Positions 1-8,867 of a stretch of DNA of 64,000 nucleotides are shown in pieces (the stretch's first letter is position 1; each line of letters starts with the position of its first letter). The position numbers and the translations under genes were made by a program. The notes beneath the pieces are model-generated. The model ran no database searches and was not told where the DNA came from. It saw only the letters and a list, made by a program, of their open reading frames with translations. The stretch spans positions 1,054,001 through 1,118,000 of the forward strand of contig NZ_AP022671.1 in NCBI RefSeq assembly GCF_011405515.1, given 5' to 3'. Source of the stretch: Nitrospira sp. KM1. Lineage in GTDB: Bacteria; Nitrospirota; Nitrospiria; Nitrospirales; Nitrospiraceae.

Positions 1-476
1 TGGTCGGCCTCATTGTGCTGTTACTGCTCGGATCATGGCGAGCCACGCTCATTGTCTGGACATCGATTCCACTCTCCATTCTGACCGCAATCATCGGCCT
101 GCATCTGCTCGAAGAAACCATCAATGTCATGACCTTGGGAGGACTGGCGCTGGCCGTCGGCATTCTGGTGGACGATGCGACCGTCATGATCGAGAATATC
201 GATCGCCATATCGAAATGGGCAAGCCGCTCGAGACGGCCATCGTCGACGCGGCCAATCAGATCGTCGTCCCGACGCTCGTCGCAACGCTCTGCATTGCCA
301 TCGTCTGGCTCCCGCTCTTCGAACTTGGCGGGGTCGCCGGCTACCTGTTCAAACCCATGGCTGAAGCCGTCATCATCGCCATGATTGCATCCTTCATTCT
401 GTCGCGTACGCTGGTACCGACCATGGCTAAATATTTGATGAAGAGTGAACATGCCGAACATGCCGAACCCGCCTGA
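1..476 (+). CDS. RND efflux permease, N-terminal half (5' end outside window, frame ends early)
   Basis: This is an inner-membrane proton-driven RND (HAE1/AcrB-like) pump subunit. The reading frame is open from base 3, so the gene starts before the window. Visible are transmembrane helices and the family's acidic pair in TM4 (GILVDDATVMIENI), which takes part in proton translocation. The protein ends in the hydrophilic linker that normally joins the two halves of an RND permease. The second half continues at once in another frame. Deleting one C from the run at 468-470 would join the two frames into a normal-looking linker, so this is probably one gene with a 1-nt frameshift (true mutation or assembly error) and not a naturally two-subunit pump. 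It heads an operon with an adaptor and an outer-membrane factor. Confidence 0.85.
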   Translation, partial: VGLIVLLLLGSWRATLIVWTSIPLSILTAIIGLHLLEETINVMTLGGLALAVGILVDDATVMIENIDRHIEMGKPLETAIVDAANQIVVPTLVATLCIAIVWLPLFELGGVAGYLFKPMAEAVIIAMIASFILSRTLVPTMAKYLMKSEHAEHAEPA

Positions 477-2160
477 ATCTCACGGACAGACCGGCGCTGC
501 GCCGTCAGGGAACATTTTCGTCCGGTTCCAAAAGGGGTTCGAGCGCCGCTTCAATCGGTTCCGGGAACGCTACGGCGAGCTGCTCGAACTGTCGATCGCC
601 CATCGCAACACCTTCGTCACAATCTCTTTGGCCGTTGCCCTGGCCTCCTTGTCCCTCTTTTTCTTCCTCGGACGCGATTATTTTCCCGAGATCAGGTCTG
701 GAATTATTACCATGCATATGCGGGCACCCCTCGGAACACGTATCGAGGTGTCAGGACGCATTGCCACGTTGGTCTCGAATAGTATCGAAGAATTACTGCC
801 CGGTGAGGTCGAAAACGTCGTCAGTAATTGCGGCCTGCCGGTCGGTCCGCATAACCTCGCGTTCATTCCGACGCCGACGATCGGCTCTCAAGACTGTGAC
901 TTGACGATCCTTTTGAAGGATGAAAAGTCTCCGGTATGGGACTTCCGCCGTATCCTCCGCAAGGGATTGAGGGAACGCTATCCCGGCACTGAATTCACGT
1001 TCCAACCGTCCGATCTGACCGCAAAAATTCTCAACTTCGGGGCTCCGGCGCCGATCGATGTGCAGGTCAATGGGCCGGACGTGTACCCCAGCTACGAGTT
1101 CGCCCGCAAATTAGTGGGCAAGTTTCGCGAGATCCCCGGAGCCGCGGACGTGGTGATCCAGCAAACGATGCGCACCCCCACGCTCATGGTCGAAGGCAAT
1201 CGCACCTTTGGACTCGGCGTCAACAGAACTGAAAAGGATATTGCCGACAATCTGCTCATGACGACCGCCGGCAGCCAACAGGTGGACCAGGTCTACTGGC
1301 TCGACCCCAGTACCGGCATGTCCTATCTGATCAATGTCTATACGCCACAACCGCAGATCAACAGCGTCAACAGTCTCAATACCATTCCGGTCGACTCATC
1401 GGATAATTCCTCCAACGATCGTTCGGTGCAGCTTCTGGGCAATTTGGCGAATATTACAGCAGAGGGAACACCGGGCGTGGTCACGCACGGGAACATCATG
1501 CCATTGTTCAATATCTATGTCTCCGCCGAAGGACGTGACCTCGGTGGGGTCTTGGCGGATGTGCAGGAGGTGACGAAGAGCATGGAGCACGAACTCCCTC
1601 GCAGCGCAGCCATCGAAATTCACGGCCAGGCCTCGCTGATGCATGACGCCTATTTCGAACTGATCTTTGGACTGCTCACCGCAGTCGCGCTGGTCTATCT
1701 CCTGATCGTTGTCAACTTCCAATCATGGCTTGATCCGTTTATCATCATTACAGCCTTGCCAGGCGCGCTGGCGGGCATCGCCTGGTCGCTGTTCCTGACC
1801 CACACCCGGCTGTCAGAACCCGCGCTGACGGGCGCAATCATGACGATGGGTACGGCAACTGCGAATTCGATTCTCGTCGTTTCCTATGCGCGCGAGCGGC
1901 TCGAAGAGCACGGCAATGCCATCCAGGCCGCGATCGAGGCCGGAACGACCCGCTTCCGTCCGGTGCTCATGACAGCTTCGGCCATGATCATGGGGATGGT
2001 CCCTATGGCGACCGGGTATTCCGCGAATGCGCCGCTGGGTCGCGCCGTCATCGGCGGCCTGTTTGTCGCCACATTGTTCACTCTGTTCTTCGTGCCCTGT
2101 GTGTACGCCATCCTCTATAACCGGCGAGCGACTCGGCAGAAGGGACACGTTTCATCATGA
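451..2160 (+). CDS. RND efflux permease, C-terminal half
   Basis: This is the second half of an RND permease (569 aa from ATG 451; GTG 445 is also possible). It begins in the inter-half linker, followed by TM7, the second periplasmic porter/docking region and TM8-12 (for example GTATANSILVVSYARERLE near residue 470). The TM10 position that is Lys in AcrB appears to be Ala here; this is my alignment by eye. The start overlaps the preceding frame by 26 bases. Its stop overlaps the ATG of the adaptor gene (ATGA), a sign of translational coupling. It is probably a frameshifted continuation of the upstream frame, and may be expressed by re-initiation if the frameshift is real. Confidence 0.85.
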   Translation: MPNMPNPPESHGQTGAAPSGNIFVRFQKGFERRFNRFRERYGELLELSIAHRNTFVTISLAVALASLSLFFFLGRDYFPEIRSGIITMHMRAPLGTRIEVSGRIATLVSNSIEELLPGEVENVVSNCGLPVGPHNLAFIPTPTIGSQDCDLTILLKDEKSPVWDFRRILRKGLRERYPGTEFTFQPSDLTAKILNFGAPAPIDVQVNGPDVYPSYEFARKLVGKFREIPGAADVVIQQTMRTPTLMVEGNRTFGLGVNRTEKDIADNLLMTTAGSQQVDQVYWLDPSTGMSYLINVYTPQPQINSVNSLNTIPVDSSDNSSNDRSVQLLGNLANITAEGTPGVVTHGNIMPLFNIYVSAEGRDLGGVLADVQEVTKSMEHELPRSAAIEIHGQASLMHDAYFELIFGLLTAVALVYLLIVVNFQSWLDPFIIITALPGALAGIAWSLFLTHTRLSEPALTGAIMTMGTATANSILVVSYARERLEEHGNAIQAAIEAGTTRFRPVLMTASAMIMGMVPMATGYSANAPLGRAVIGGLFVATLFTLFFVPCVYAILYNRRATRQKGHVSS

Positions 2161-3455
2161 AAACACTCAATGGAAGACACATCGCCCTGTTCGCGGTTCT
2201 GCTGTGTGTGCTTTACATTGGCTATCGGATCTATGAAAGTAAAAGCGACGCCGCGCTGTTGCGCGAAAAGACGCTCGAAGATGCCATCCCCACCGTTGCC
2301 ATCATCAATCCAAAGCCGGCGGATCCGACTGAGACGATTACGCTTCCCGGCAATATTACGGCTTGGTTCGAAGCGCCGATCTATGCGCAGGTCTCCGGCT
2401 ACGTCAAGATGTGGTACAAGGATTATGGTGCGCTCGTAAAGGCAGGCGACATCCTCGCCGAAATCAATGCGCCGGCTCTCGACGCCCAATACGCGCAGGC
2501 CAAGGCGGATCTGGAGTCTGAGCGAGCGAAATACGCTCTCGCCGATGTGACCGCAAAGCGCTGGCTGGCGCTGCGCAAAAACCATGCGGTCTCGGAACAG
2601 TCGATCTCCGTCCAGGTTGCCCATGCGAAAGCCGAAGCCGCCAAGGTCAAGGCCGCGGAGCAAAACGTCAGGAATTTTGAGGCACTGATCCGATTCAAAA
2701 CCATCGTCGCGCCCTATGATGGCGTGGTCACCGTACGCAATATCAATGTCGGCGACTATGTCAATAAGGAAGGAACGATCAGCGCGCCCAGTGCCGTGAG
2801 CAACCTTTTCACCGTAGCCGACGTCAGCATGATGCGCCTCTTCGTTTCGGTGCCCGAATCCTTCGGCCCATTTCTCAATCCAGGCCTGACGGCGACGGTG
2901 ACCGTACCGCAGTTGCCTAACCGTCACTTTACAGGAAAATTCCTGACTGTCGCCCGTGGATTTGATGTGAGCACACGCACTGCCATCACCGTTTTCACGG
3001 TCGACAACGAGGACAGAGCTCTTTGGCCCGGCTCCTTCGCCAAGGTTGTGCTCACGGCGCCGGTGGATCGGAAAGTCTACATGATTCCGTCTACCGCACT
3101 GGTGTTCCAGGAACACGGCACCCAAGTGGCGCTGGTGACGGAGGAGGACCGAATACACTTACAACCCATCACCGTGAGCCGACTCCTCGACAACGCAGTC
3201 GAAGTCTCTGAAGGGATCTCCCAAACCGACCGCGTGGTCAACAATCCCAGCGCGGCGCTTCTCGAGGGTGACAAGGTACGCATCGTCACACCGGCGCCCG
3301 GATATGATCTCACTACCGGGGGAGGGAGTTCCGAACAGAAAGCAGCACCGAAGTCCCCGCCGAAGTCCCCGCCGACATCACAGCACGTGCCGGTCCCGCC
3401 GGAAACGCCTGGGGAGCAGGACACTCCGGCACCACCGACGCAGCCTGCAAAATAG
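2157..3455 (+). CDS. RND efflux periplasmic adaptor (membrane fusion protein)
   Basis: 432 aa. The protein links the inner-membrane RND permease to the outer-membrane channel. An N-terminal anchor helix (residues about 9-23) is followed by a split lipoyl/biotinyl-like domain (VSGYV and VKAGDILAEI near residues 80-105), an alpha-hairpin rich in Ala, Glu and Lys (about 105-180), a second lipoyl half (IVAPYDGVVT) and beta-barrel/membrane-proximal segments. The C-terminus is an unusual Pro-rich tail containing a KSPPKSPP repeat. The start ATG overlaps the permease stop codon. The substrate cannot be read from the sequence. Confidence 0.92.
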   Translation: MKTLNGRHIALFAVLLCVLYIGYRIYESKSDAALLREKTLEDAIPTVAIINPKPADPTETITLPGNITAWFEAPIYAQVSGYVKMWYKDYGALVKAGDILAEINAPALDAQYAQAKADLESERAKYALADVTAKRWLALRKNHAVSEQSISVQVAHAKAEAAKVKAAEQNVRNFEALIRFKTIVAPYDGVVTVRNINVGDYVNKEGTISAPSAVSNLFTVADVSMMRLFVSVPESFGPFLNPGLTATVTVPQLPNRHFTGKFLTVARGFDVSTRTAITVFTVDNEDRALWPGSFAKVVLTAPVDRKVYMIPSTALVFQEHGTQVALVTEEDRIHLQPITVSRLLDNAVEVSEGISQTDRVVNNPSAALLEGDKVRIVTPAPGYDLTTGGGSSEQKAAPKSPPKSPPTSQHVPVPPETPGEQDTPAPPTQPAK

Positions 3456-3468
3456 CGGCTACAAACAC

Positions 3469-5082
3469 ATGATCGAACGTGAACGAGCGAAATCACTAAG
3501 ACTATCGCGCATGCGCCTCAGCCGTCAGCTGTGCGGCGGCCTGTTGCTGGCAGCAGGGCTATCGGCATGTAATGGATTTCCCGCTGCCGATCTGTCTCCT
3601 ACCTACGAACCTCCTCAATTCGTTGTGCCGGATTCCTGGTCAGGAATCAGTCCCTTCGTGAAGGCCAATCCAGCCGATGATGAGTTACGCCAGGACTGGT
3701 GGAAACTCTACAACGATCCGGTTTTGGACAACCTTGAAGAGCAGGCGATGGCCGCGAACCCCGACCTGCAGGCCGCCGCCGAGCGCTTCGTCCAGGCTCG
3801 CGATATGATGATGAAGGCCAGGTCCCAATATCTTCCCAAGCTCGGCGTCGGGTTCGACGCCTCGAACAATCGACAGTCGGTCGATCGTCTCTTTCGTGCT
3901 CCGGACATTCCCAACCAAGAATCCAGCGTGATTGCGGGCGGGATCGCCTCATGGGAACCTGATTTCTGGTCCAAGCTTCGCAATGCCATGCGCGTGGAGT
4001 TGTATCGAGCTGAAGAACGCGCAGCCGATTATGGACTGGCGAGGCTGAGCCTGCAGGCCGAAGTCGCGACGAATTATTTTGTATTGCGTGGCTATGATGC
4101 ACAAGTAGCGATCTATACCCAATCCATCGACTACTATAGAAGCTCCTTGGACATCGTAAACGCCCAATTCGCCGGCGCCATCGCGTCCGCACTGGACGTC
4201 GCGCGCGTGGAATCCCTGCTGTTCAGCACGGAAACAAAGCTGGCGCAAATTCAGGGTTTGCGCCAAGTTACCGAGCAGTCCATTGCGATTCTTCTGAACC
4301 AAGCTCCAGCCGGTTTCAAGATCAAGCCGGTGGATATCCTGCGGGTGGCCAGCTTCAACCTCCCGCGTACGATTCCCTCCACGTTGCTCGAACGTCGACC
4401 TGATATCGCCGGGATGGAGCGTCGCATGGCGCAAGCCAACCGCGCCATCGGCATTGCGAAAGCCGCCTTTTTTCCGGACGTGAGCTTTCGGGCTGGCGGA
4501 GGGTATGAAGACGCCGGTTTCAACCTGGTCTCTCTCGCCAATAGCTTCTGGTCCTACGGCGCCGGCGTGTCGCTGCCGATTTTTCAAGGCGGGTATCGGC
4601 GAGCCCAGTTGCAACAATCCTGGTCGGCATACCGCGAGACGGAGGATCGGTACCGATCGACGGTGCTGAATGCCTTTCGTGAAGTCGAAAACAACCTCAG
4701 CTTGACCAATCGCCTGACGCTTGCAGCGAATCGGCAGGATGCCGCTGTCGGGGCGACGCTCAAGACGCAAAACCTGACGATGGAATTGTATACGGGGGGA
4801 CTGATTTCCAGTCTGGATTTGATTTATGCGCAGCTCAATACACTTGTCGCGCGCATTGACTCGGTGGAGATCAAGGCCGATCTGCTGAAGTCTTCAGTGG
4901 CGCTGATTCGTGCCTTGGGTGGCGGCTGGAACCGGAACCAATTACCGACCGACGATCAGATTCAACCCTTCGGCACGTTCCAATACGCTGACCTTGATAA
5001 ACCGCCGCCGGCCGGAGGAATCGACGTCAACGCGGTTAACAATCGAATCCACAACGATTTGACAAAGCCGGCCTCTCGATAG
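3469..5082 (+). CDS. NodT-type outer-membrane efflux lipoprotein (TolC family)
   Basis: 537 aa. This is the outer-membrane channel of the tripartite pump. A signal peptide ends in the lipobox LSAC (Cys34), so the mature protein is a lipoprotein. Two OEP repeats follow, with typical features such as 'QARDMMMKARSQYLPKLGVG' in the first and 'ERRPDIAGMERRMAQANRAI' starting the second. ATG 3469 lies 13 bases after the adaptor stop. ATG 3511 (14 codons later) would give a more compact signal peptide and is a possible alternative. An in-frame extension back to 3268 overlaps the adaptor and has no protein-like features, so it was not used. Confidence 0.9.
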   Translation: MIERERAKSLRLSRMRLSRQLCGGLLLAAGLSACNGFPAADLSPTYEPPQFVVPDSWSGISPFVKANPADDELRQDWWKLYNDPVLDNLEEQAMAANPDLQAAAERFVQARDMMMKARSQYLPKLGVGFDASNNRQSVDRLFRAPDIPNQESSVIAGGIASWEPDFWSKLRNAMRVELYRAEERAADYGLARLSLQAEVATNYFVLRGYDAQVAIYTQSIDYYRSSLDIVNAQFAGAIASALDVARVESLLFSTETKLAQIQGLRQVTEQSIAILLNQAPAGFKIKPVDILRVASFNLPRTIPSTLLERRPDIAGMERRMAQANRAIGIAKAAFFPDVSFRAGGGYEDAGFNLVSLANSFWSYGAGVSLPIFQGGYRRAQLQQSWSAYRETEDRYRSTVLNAFREVENNLSLTNRLTLAANRQDAAVGATLKTQNLTMELYTGGLISSLDLIYAQLNTLVARIDSVEIKADLLKSSVALIRALGGGWNRNQLPTDDQIQPFGTFQYADLDKPPPAGGIDVNAVNNRIHNDLTKPASR

Positions 5083-5136
5083 CCCGTCCGCCGGCCATTG
5101 AAAGAATCTCTGATCCTTTAATCGAATTCACTCCAT

Positions 5137-5167
5137 CGGCCCCCGATCAATAGATGATCGGGGGCCG
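5137..5167. terminator. Bidirectional stem-loop between convergent genes
   Basis: A perfect 13-bp inverted repeat with a 5-nt loop: left arm 5137-5149, right arm 5155-5167, G+C-rich core GGCCCCC/GGGGGCC. It lies between the end of the efflux operon (+) and the end of the small - strand gene; the stop codon of that gene sits inside the left arm. There is no long T-tract on either side, so intrinsic termination is likely but not certain. Confidence 0.6.
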
Positions 5168-5446
5168 GTTCTCATCGATCACCAGCATCAATCGACGATG
5201 CTTGAGTGGTCGATCAGGGTCTCTCGTGTAATGTGTCGGATCTTCCGAAACTTCGATTCGACTCAACGTTATGGAAATATTCTGCTTCAGATGCGGGACG
5301 CGGGTCTCAAGAGCCAAATCGACCGATTCATCGCTGCAACCCGTCACCTCCCCATTGAGATCCCGCTCGTCCCGAAAATGTACCGAGACCCTTTCCTCAG
5401 GATCAATCCAGGGACGGATCAGTTTGGACTTTTCTTGATTGGTCAT
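5147..5446 (-). CDS. Small conserved-looking hypothetical protein
   Basis: 99 aa, soluble and charged, with no family I can name. The start at 5446 is chosen because a strong Shine-Dalgarno (GGAGGGG) lies about 4 bases upstream; the longer frame back to 5464 includes that site. The sequence has an alternating beta-strand look (ERVSVHF, ESVDLALETRV, ISITLSRIEV). This could fit a small beta-barrel fold such as PilZ-like or Sm-like, but no diagnostic motif is present. It converges on the efflux operon and shares its terminator. Confidence 0.7.
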   Translation of the reverse strand: MTNQEKSKLIRPWIDPEERVSVHFRDERDLNGEVTGCSDESVDLALETRVPHLKQNISITLSRIEVSEDPTHYTRDPDRPLKHRRLMLVIDENRPPIIY

Positions 5447-5520
5447 TCGTCCCCTCCAGATCAATCAGACATGCAGACATGCCTGGAAAGATGCCGGTGC
5501 CTGCCGTTTGCTTGGAGCAT

Positions 5521-5964
5521 TTAAGAGGCGCCGGACTCGATCGACACTCCGAGACCGATCCAAGCCCTGAGCAAATCATGCCGTGTAACAGAATACGCAA
5601 CTTTACCGCCCTGTATGACAGGGAGGCTCAACAGACGCTTTTCCTCCATGGTTTTGACAGCCTGGTCGATCGTGGTATCGCTGGTGACTGAAATTCGATC
5701 CTTGGCCATCACATCTTCAGCGGTCAAGGAGTTCAAATCTCTCTTGGCTTCCAACGCGCGAAGAATATCGAACTCACTGACAAAGCCGATGAACTCGTCA
5801 TTCTCATTCACGACCGGTGCCCCCGGCATGTGTTCGGACAATAATTCGACCGCTACCCCCATCGCATTTTGACTGCGGCGAAAAATCAGATCGTTGGTTG
5901 CATGAATCTGTCCAACGGTCTTAAATCCTCCGACAGGAACCCCTGGTCTCGTGAGCGTCGTCAT
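5521..5964 (-). CDS. Two-CBS-domain protein
   Basis: 147 aa. It has a tandem pair of CBS domains (a Bateman module), which usually bind adenine nucleotides and act as energy or ligand sensors. CBS1 covers about residues 15-70 (GAPVVNENDEFIGFVSEFDI) and CBS2 about 80-140 (MAKDRISVTSDTTIDQAVKT and LLSLPVIQGGKV). No effector domain is attached, so it probably acts on a partner protein or as a stand-alone sensor. The start at 5964 follows a clear GAGGAGG site; a frame extending to 6228 is open but not protein-like. Confidence 0.88.
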   Translation of the reverse strand: MTTLTRPGVPVGGFKTVGQIHATNDLIFRRSQNAMGVAVELLSEHMPGAPVVNENDEFIGFVSEFDILRALEAKRDLNSLTAEDVMAKDRISVTSDTTIDQAVKTMEEKRLLSLPVIQGGKVAYSVTRHDLLRAWIGLGVSIESGAS

Positions 5965-6700
5965 GTCTACCTCCTCTTGTTGGTGCGCACGATGATCACA
6001 ATGAGCGCTATCGTCCCTTTGCGATAGATGTGCCTTGCTGCGATCGATCGTCCCGAGAAATATCGATGCGCAAGCGCCTGATTTCTTTATTAAGACTATT
6101 TGCAAATGGTTTCCATTCAGCAACATCAATCTCAGCTTGAAAGACAAGAAAGCCTTCACTCGTGCAAAATGTCCTCCGTACGCACCGTGAAAGGAGTTTG
6201 CCGCTTTACAGCCAGAATCGCGGATCAACCACTGGAAACAATCTGTCAGAAATGCAATAGCGGTCTCGTTAGTGTCCCTTGTGAGCCGGCCCTATGCAAG
6301 GATCTCCAACCTAGGTCTTCTACTAGCTTGCCGATGGTCACATTCCCTTGGTTTAATGAAAGTGGGCGGAGGTGTCTGCTTCGGTGTGCCCACCCCAGAG
6401 CAGCAAGAGGTCCCTGCTTCCTCCTGGGGGACCTGCCTCCGCCCGCCATAGCAATCCGGAGCCTTCCATACATCCTCGTTACGGGTCTACGTGCTTTCCG
6501 TTCTTAGATTACCTCTCTTTATCGTTTGAGTAATCTACATAAGAATTTGATATTTAAGGTTTAAAATTATCATGATTGCAAGGCCACCCATCTTTAGTCT
6601 TAACTCACCTACCTCCAAGGTATTTTCAAACTTCTGATTCTGCATGAAGATCGGCCATCCGACATTCGATCGCCAAGCGCGATTTTTCACGGAGGGTGTC
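5965..6700. other. Intergenic stretch with a strong imperfect hairpin
   Basis: No convincing gene in 736 bases. The short frames here (for example 6100-6507 +) lack ribosome sites and protein-like composition. The left end should hold the promoter of the CBS gene. The middle (6362-6444) holds a nested inverted repeat: outer arms 6364-6372 and 6436-6444 (GGGCGGAGG/CCTCCGCCC), inner arms 6408-6414 and 6428-6434 (AGGTCCC/GGGACCT). The outer left arm can also pair with GCCCAC at 6388-6393. It could be a REP-like element or a structured RNA. The right part (about 6500-6640) is A+T-rich and could hold the promoter of the zinc-ribbon gene. Confidence 0.5.
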
Positions 6701-6901
6701 ATGCAGAAACAACTGGGCAAGATCGGCGCAATTCGAAGAGAGCTTCGAGGAAAAGCCTGCCCCTGCTGCGGAAGCCGAACCTACCAACTGGTATTACGAA
6801 GCGATGTCCCTGCGCAGACTGGAAAGCTGTATGCCAGATGCACACAATGCCAGAGGCCTAGAGGAATCGATGAGGACCTAGGTCGCATTTTGTGGATGTA
6901 A
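6701..6901 (+). CDS. Small zinc-ribbon protein
   Basis: 66 aa. Two metal-binding knuckles are visible, CPCCG near residue 19 and CTQC near residue 48, separated by a stretch with predicted beta strands; this is the layout of a four-Cys zinc ribbon. The start at 6701 is supported by GGAGGG five bases upstream. No other domain is present, so it may be a nucleic-acid-binding or protein-interaction adaptor. I do not recognise a named family. Confidence 0.75.
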   Translation: MQKQLGKIGAIRRELRGKACPCCGSRTYQLVLRSDVPAQTGKLYARCTQCQRPRGIDEDLGRILWM

Positions 6902-6932
6902 TCGGCAGGCAGTTTATCAATGAGGTGAAATC

Positions 6933-7235
6933 ATGTCAGGATTGGCATCACCCATTCATGCTGTAAGACACCGCCTCGCCCGGCGCAGACAATTACGCAC
7001 CGCCTTACGGATGTTGTCGGCGAGCGGCGTGATCCGTGCCGGCCATGTCGAGCTTCGCTACGCCTCACCGATTACGAGAAAAGGGCTCGCCCCTCAATAT
7101 GCGGTTCGCACGGAAGCACGGCCTGCTACCCGAACAGCAACTTTTCCGTCCTTCAGAAGTATGAAATCCGGACTTTCCCGGGTCAGACAGTGGGCGATCG
7201 GAGTGTCTCCGAGCGTTCCATTGACAGGAGAGTAG
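6933..7235 (+). CDS. Hypothetical protein, low support
   Basis: 100 aa, Arg- and Ser-rich, with no recognisable domain. In its favour are an ATG with a fair ribosome site (GAGGTG) and a position 31 bases after the zinc-ribbon gene. The first half (RHRLARRRQLRTALRML) could be a basic helix. The second half looks like low-quality coding sequence and could be read through after a frameshift. It may be a decayed gene. Confidence 0.35.
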   Translation: MSGLASPIHAVRHRLARRRQLRTALRMLSASGVIRAGHVELRYASPITRKGLAPQYAVRTEARPATRTATFPSFRSMKSGLSRVRQWAIGVSPSVPLTGE

Positions 7236-7391
7236 CCTTCTCCAAAGGCACATTCGTCTGCTCGCCCAACAGCGACTCCTGTTGCACTTGTACCGCATAG
7301 GCCGCTCAGGTATTATCACCTCACTTGCCGGCAATCCCGCGATCGTCGCCTTCAACGATGGTCAGGTAACCCGCGCACATCTGGAATGTCT

Positions 7392-7485
7392 GGAGAGGTG
7401 GCCGAGCGGCCGAAGGCGGCGGTTTGCTAAACCGCTGTAGGGGCTAAAACCTCTACCGAGGGTTCAAATCCCTCCCTCTCCGCCA
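7392..7485 (+). tRNA. tRNA-Ser(GCT)
   Basis: 94 nt. The acceptor stem GGAGAGG (7392-7398) pairs with CCTCTCC (7475-7481), followed by discriminator G and an encoded CCA. The anticodon stem GCGGT/ACCGC encloses the loop TTGCTAA, giving anticodon GCT. A long class II variable arm and a normal T arm (GGTTCAAATCC) agree with serine. Confidence 0.97.
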
Positions 7486-8155
7486 TCCACCATCACAAAT
7501 CCATAACATAGGGGACAAGTATTACAACCAGCGGCCCGGAGGCCAAGCAGATGCTATCGCTCTTGAACTGGCCGACAGAGCTGGGAGCAGAGATATCTTG
7601 GAAGGAACATCCAAACAGCATGCAGTACTTTCAGATTGCTACAAATTCTTGTGCGAATTCTGCCATCCTAATTGTCATTCTTTCGCTGTTGCTTTTGGAA
7701 AATCGTCAGGAACGAATGAATTTGTGATGCAATACGGAGAGGAGCTGACGAAACGTGAACTAGGCATTATGGGCGGCCTTGTATTGTCTGCCGGTATTTT
7801 TTCCGCACTGTACAACCGCGTTGGGGAAATAGTTTCAACCGCATGGCCGCCTCAGCAAAGGCCAACTGTCCATCCTGTGACTGATGGCTGGCAAAACGCA
7901 GAACCGCAAGAAATCCTGCCCCTAAACTGTCTGCATGAAGCACAAGGACGGCATCCCCCACATTGGGTCGAGCGCAGCAACACTGCCAGCGCCCTGAAAG
8001 AAAAGCTGATCCGGACGAATCAACCAAACTTCACGGCTTCCCTGTATTAAAACGGCATCAGGGCCATTTAACTTTGCCATTATTCATGTAGGGACTATTC
8101 AAGAGGCCCAGATCTCGTTACCATGAATGAATTACCAGACCAATAGGAGACTGCC
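7486..8155 (+). other. Stretch without a convincing gene
   Basis: About 670 bases. One frame stays open from 7517 to 8050 and the part after 7517 reads somewhat protein-like (RPGGQADAIALELADRAG), but there is no good start codon or ribosome site, and the rest (to FTASLY) is low in protein character. It may be a degraded gene. The last bases hold the AGGAGA ribosome site of the broken receiver gene that follows. Confidence 0.4.
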
Positions 8156-8589
8156 ATGGGGTAAACATCCTGGTTATCGATGGGAACGATGCCGACCGCT
8201 CGTACTTCGTCGCTTGCCTCCAACAGACCTTCCCTGACTGTCGCATTCTAGAATCGATCACAGGAGAACAAGGATGCCTGGTGCTGCGACGGGAGCGCGT
8301 CGATTGTCTCGTGCTTGAGTTAGACCTGCCTGATATGTCCGGATTTGAAATCTTGATCAACGCAGTGCCGTTAGTGGGCAAGCCCTATATGCTTGTTCTT
8401 GTACTCACGCGCGTGCCCAATCCCGCCATCTGGGAATTGGCCGAGAAGAACGGCGCGTATGCCTGCCTACGGAAGTCCGATACGACAGGTGACAGTCTCT
8501 CTCTTGCCGTGGCGAGAGGCCTCGCGCACATCGCCCCGCGATGGAAGGATCAAATTACGCCACTATTCCCATTAGCGCAGACTCAGTAA
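8156..8589 (+). pseudogene. Stand-alone receiver domain with frameshift at its start; Glu at phospho-Asp site
   Basis: From 8161 one frame encodes a full receiver (CheY-like) domain of about 140 aa, beginning VNILVIDGNDADRSYF. The only well-placed start, ATG 8156 after AGGAGA, reads ATG GGG TAA. One extra G in the 4-G run 8158-8161 would restore M-G-V-N-I-L. The gene is therefore frameshifted at codon 3, or the base is an assembly error. The domain resembles the receiver at 9788-10255. Both read VLELDLPDMSG, which puts Glu where the phosphorylated Asp of receivers normally lies, and both have Asp-Gly in place of the usual N-terminal Asp-Asp pair. The switch Thr (VLTR) and a distal Lys are kept. 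No output domain is present. Confidence 0.6.
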
Positions 8590-8624
8590 TCGAATCTTCC
8601 TTTTCCGAGGAGAGAGGTGGCCTT

Positions 8625-8867
8625 ATGCCGAGACCTGGTGTTCCCTCGCTTCGTTCTGAGATACACAACTTCGTCCTGTCCAACGAACGGCTGCTCTCCA
8701 CCATGTCGTCACACACATCGACACCTCTCTCACAAGAAGAGGTGCAGATCGTGAAGTACTACGTGGTTGAACTGACAAAAAGTCTGATGCCCTTGTACGC
8801 GACGGTGGAAACGGCCGACAAAGCAAGACAAGGTGCCTTGCAGAATATCCTTGAGCGTCTGAGATAG
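8625..8867 (+). CDS. Small hypothetical protein downstream of a receiver
   Basis: 80 aa, predicted helical (SLRSEIHNFVLSNERLL; QEEVQIVKYYVVELTKSL). It has no named family. ATG 8625 follows GAGAGAGGTGG, a good ribosome site, and lies 36 bases after the receiver, so the two may be co-transcribed. It could be a partner of that receiver; this is only inferred from position. Confidence 0.6.
   Translation: MPRPGVPSLRSEIHNFVLSNERLLSTMSSHTSTPLSQEEVQIVKYYVVELTKSLMPLYATVETADKARQGALQNILERLR

Noticed and set aside
3268-3468. N-terminal extension of the outer-membrane factor
   Set aside because: It overlaps the adaptor gene in another frame, is Arg/His/Ser-rich and would place the signal peptide internally.
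6100-6507. 135-aa + strand frame
   Set aside because: No ribosome site, Cys/Arg-rich non-protein-like sequence, and it spans the hairpin at 6362-6444.
7065-7355. 96-aa - strand frame
   Set aside because: Antisense to a weak + strand gene and without any feature of a real protein; the region stays uncertain.
7598-8050. 150-aa + strand frame from TTG
   Set aside because: No convincing start or motif; only noted as a possible degraded gene in the gap annotation.
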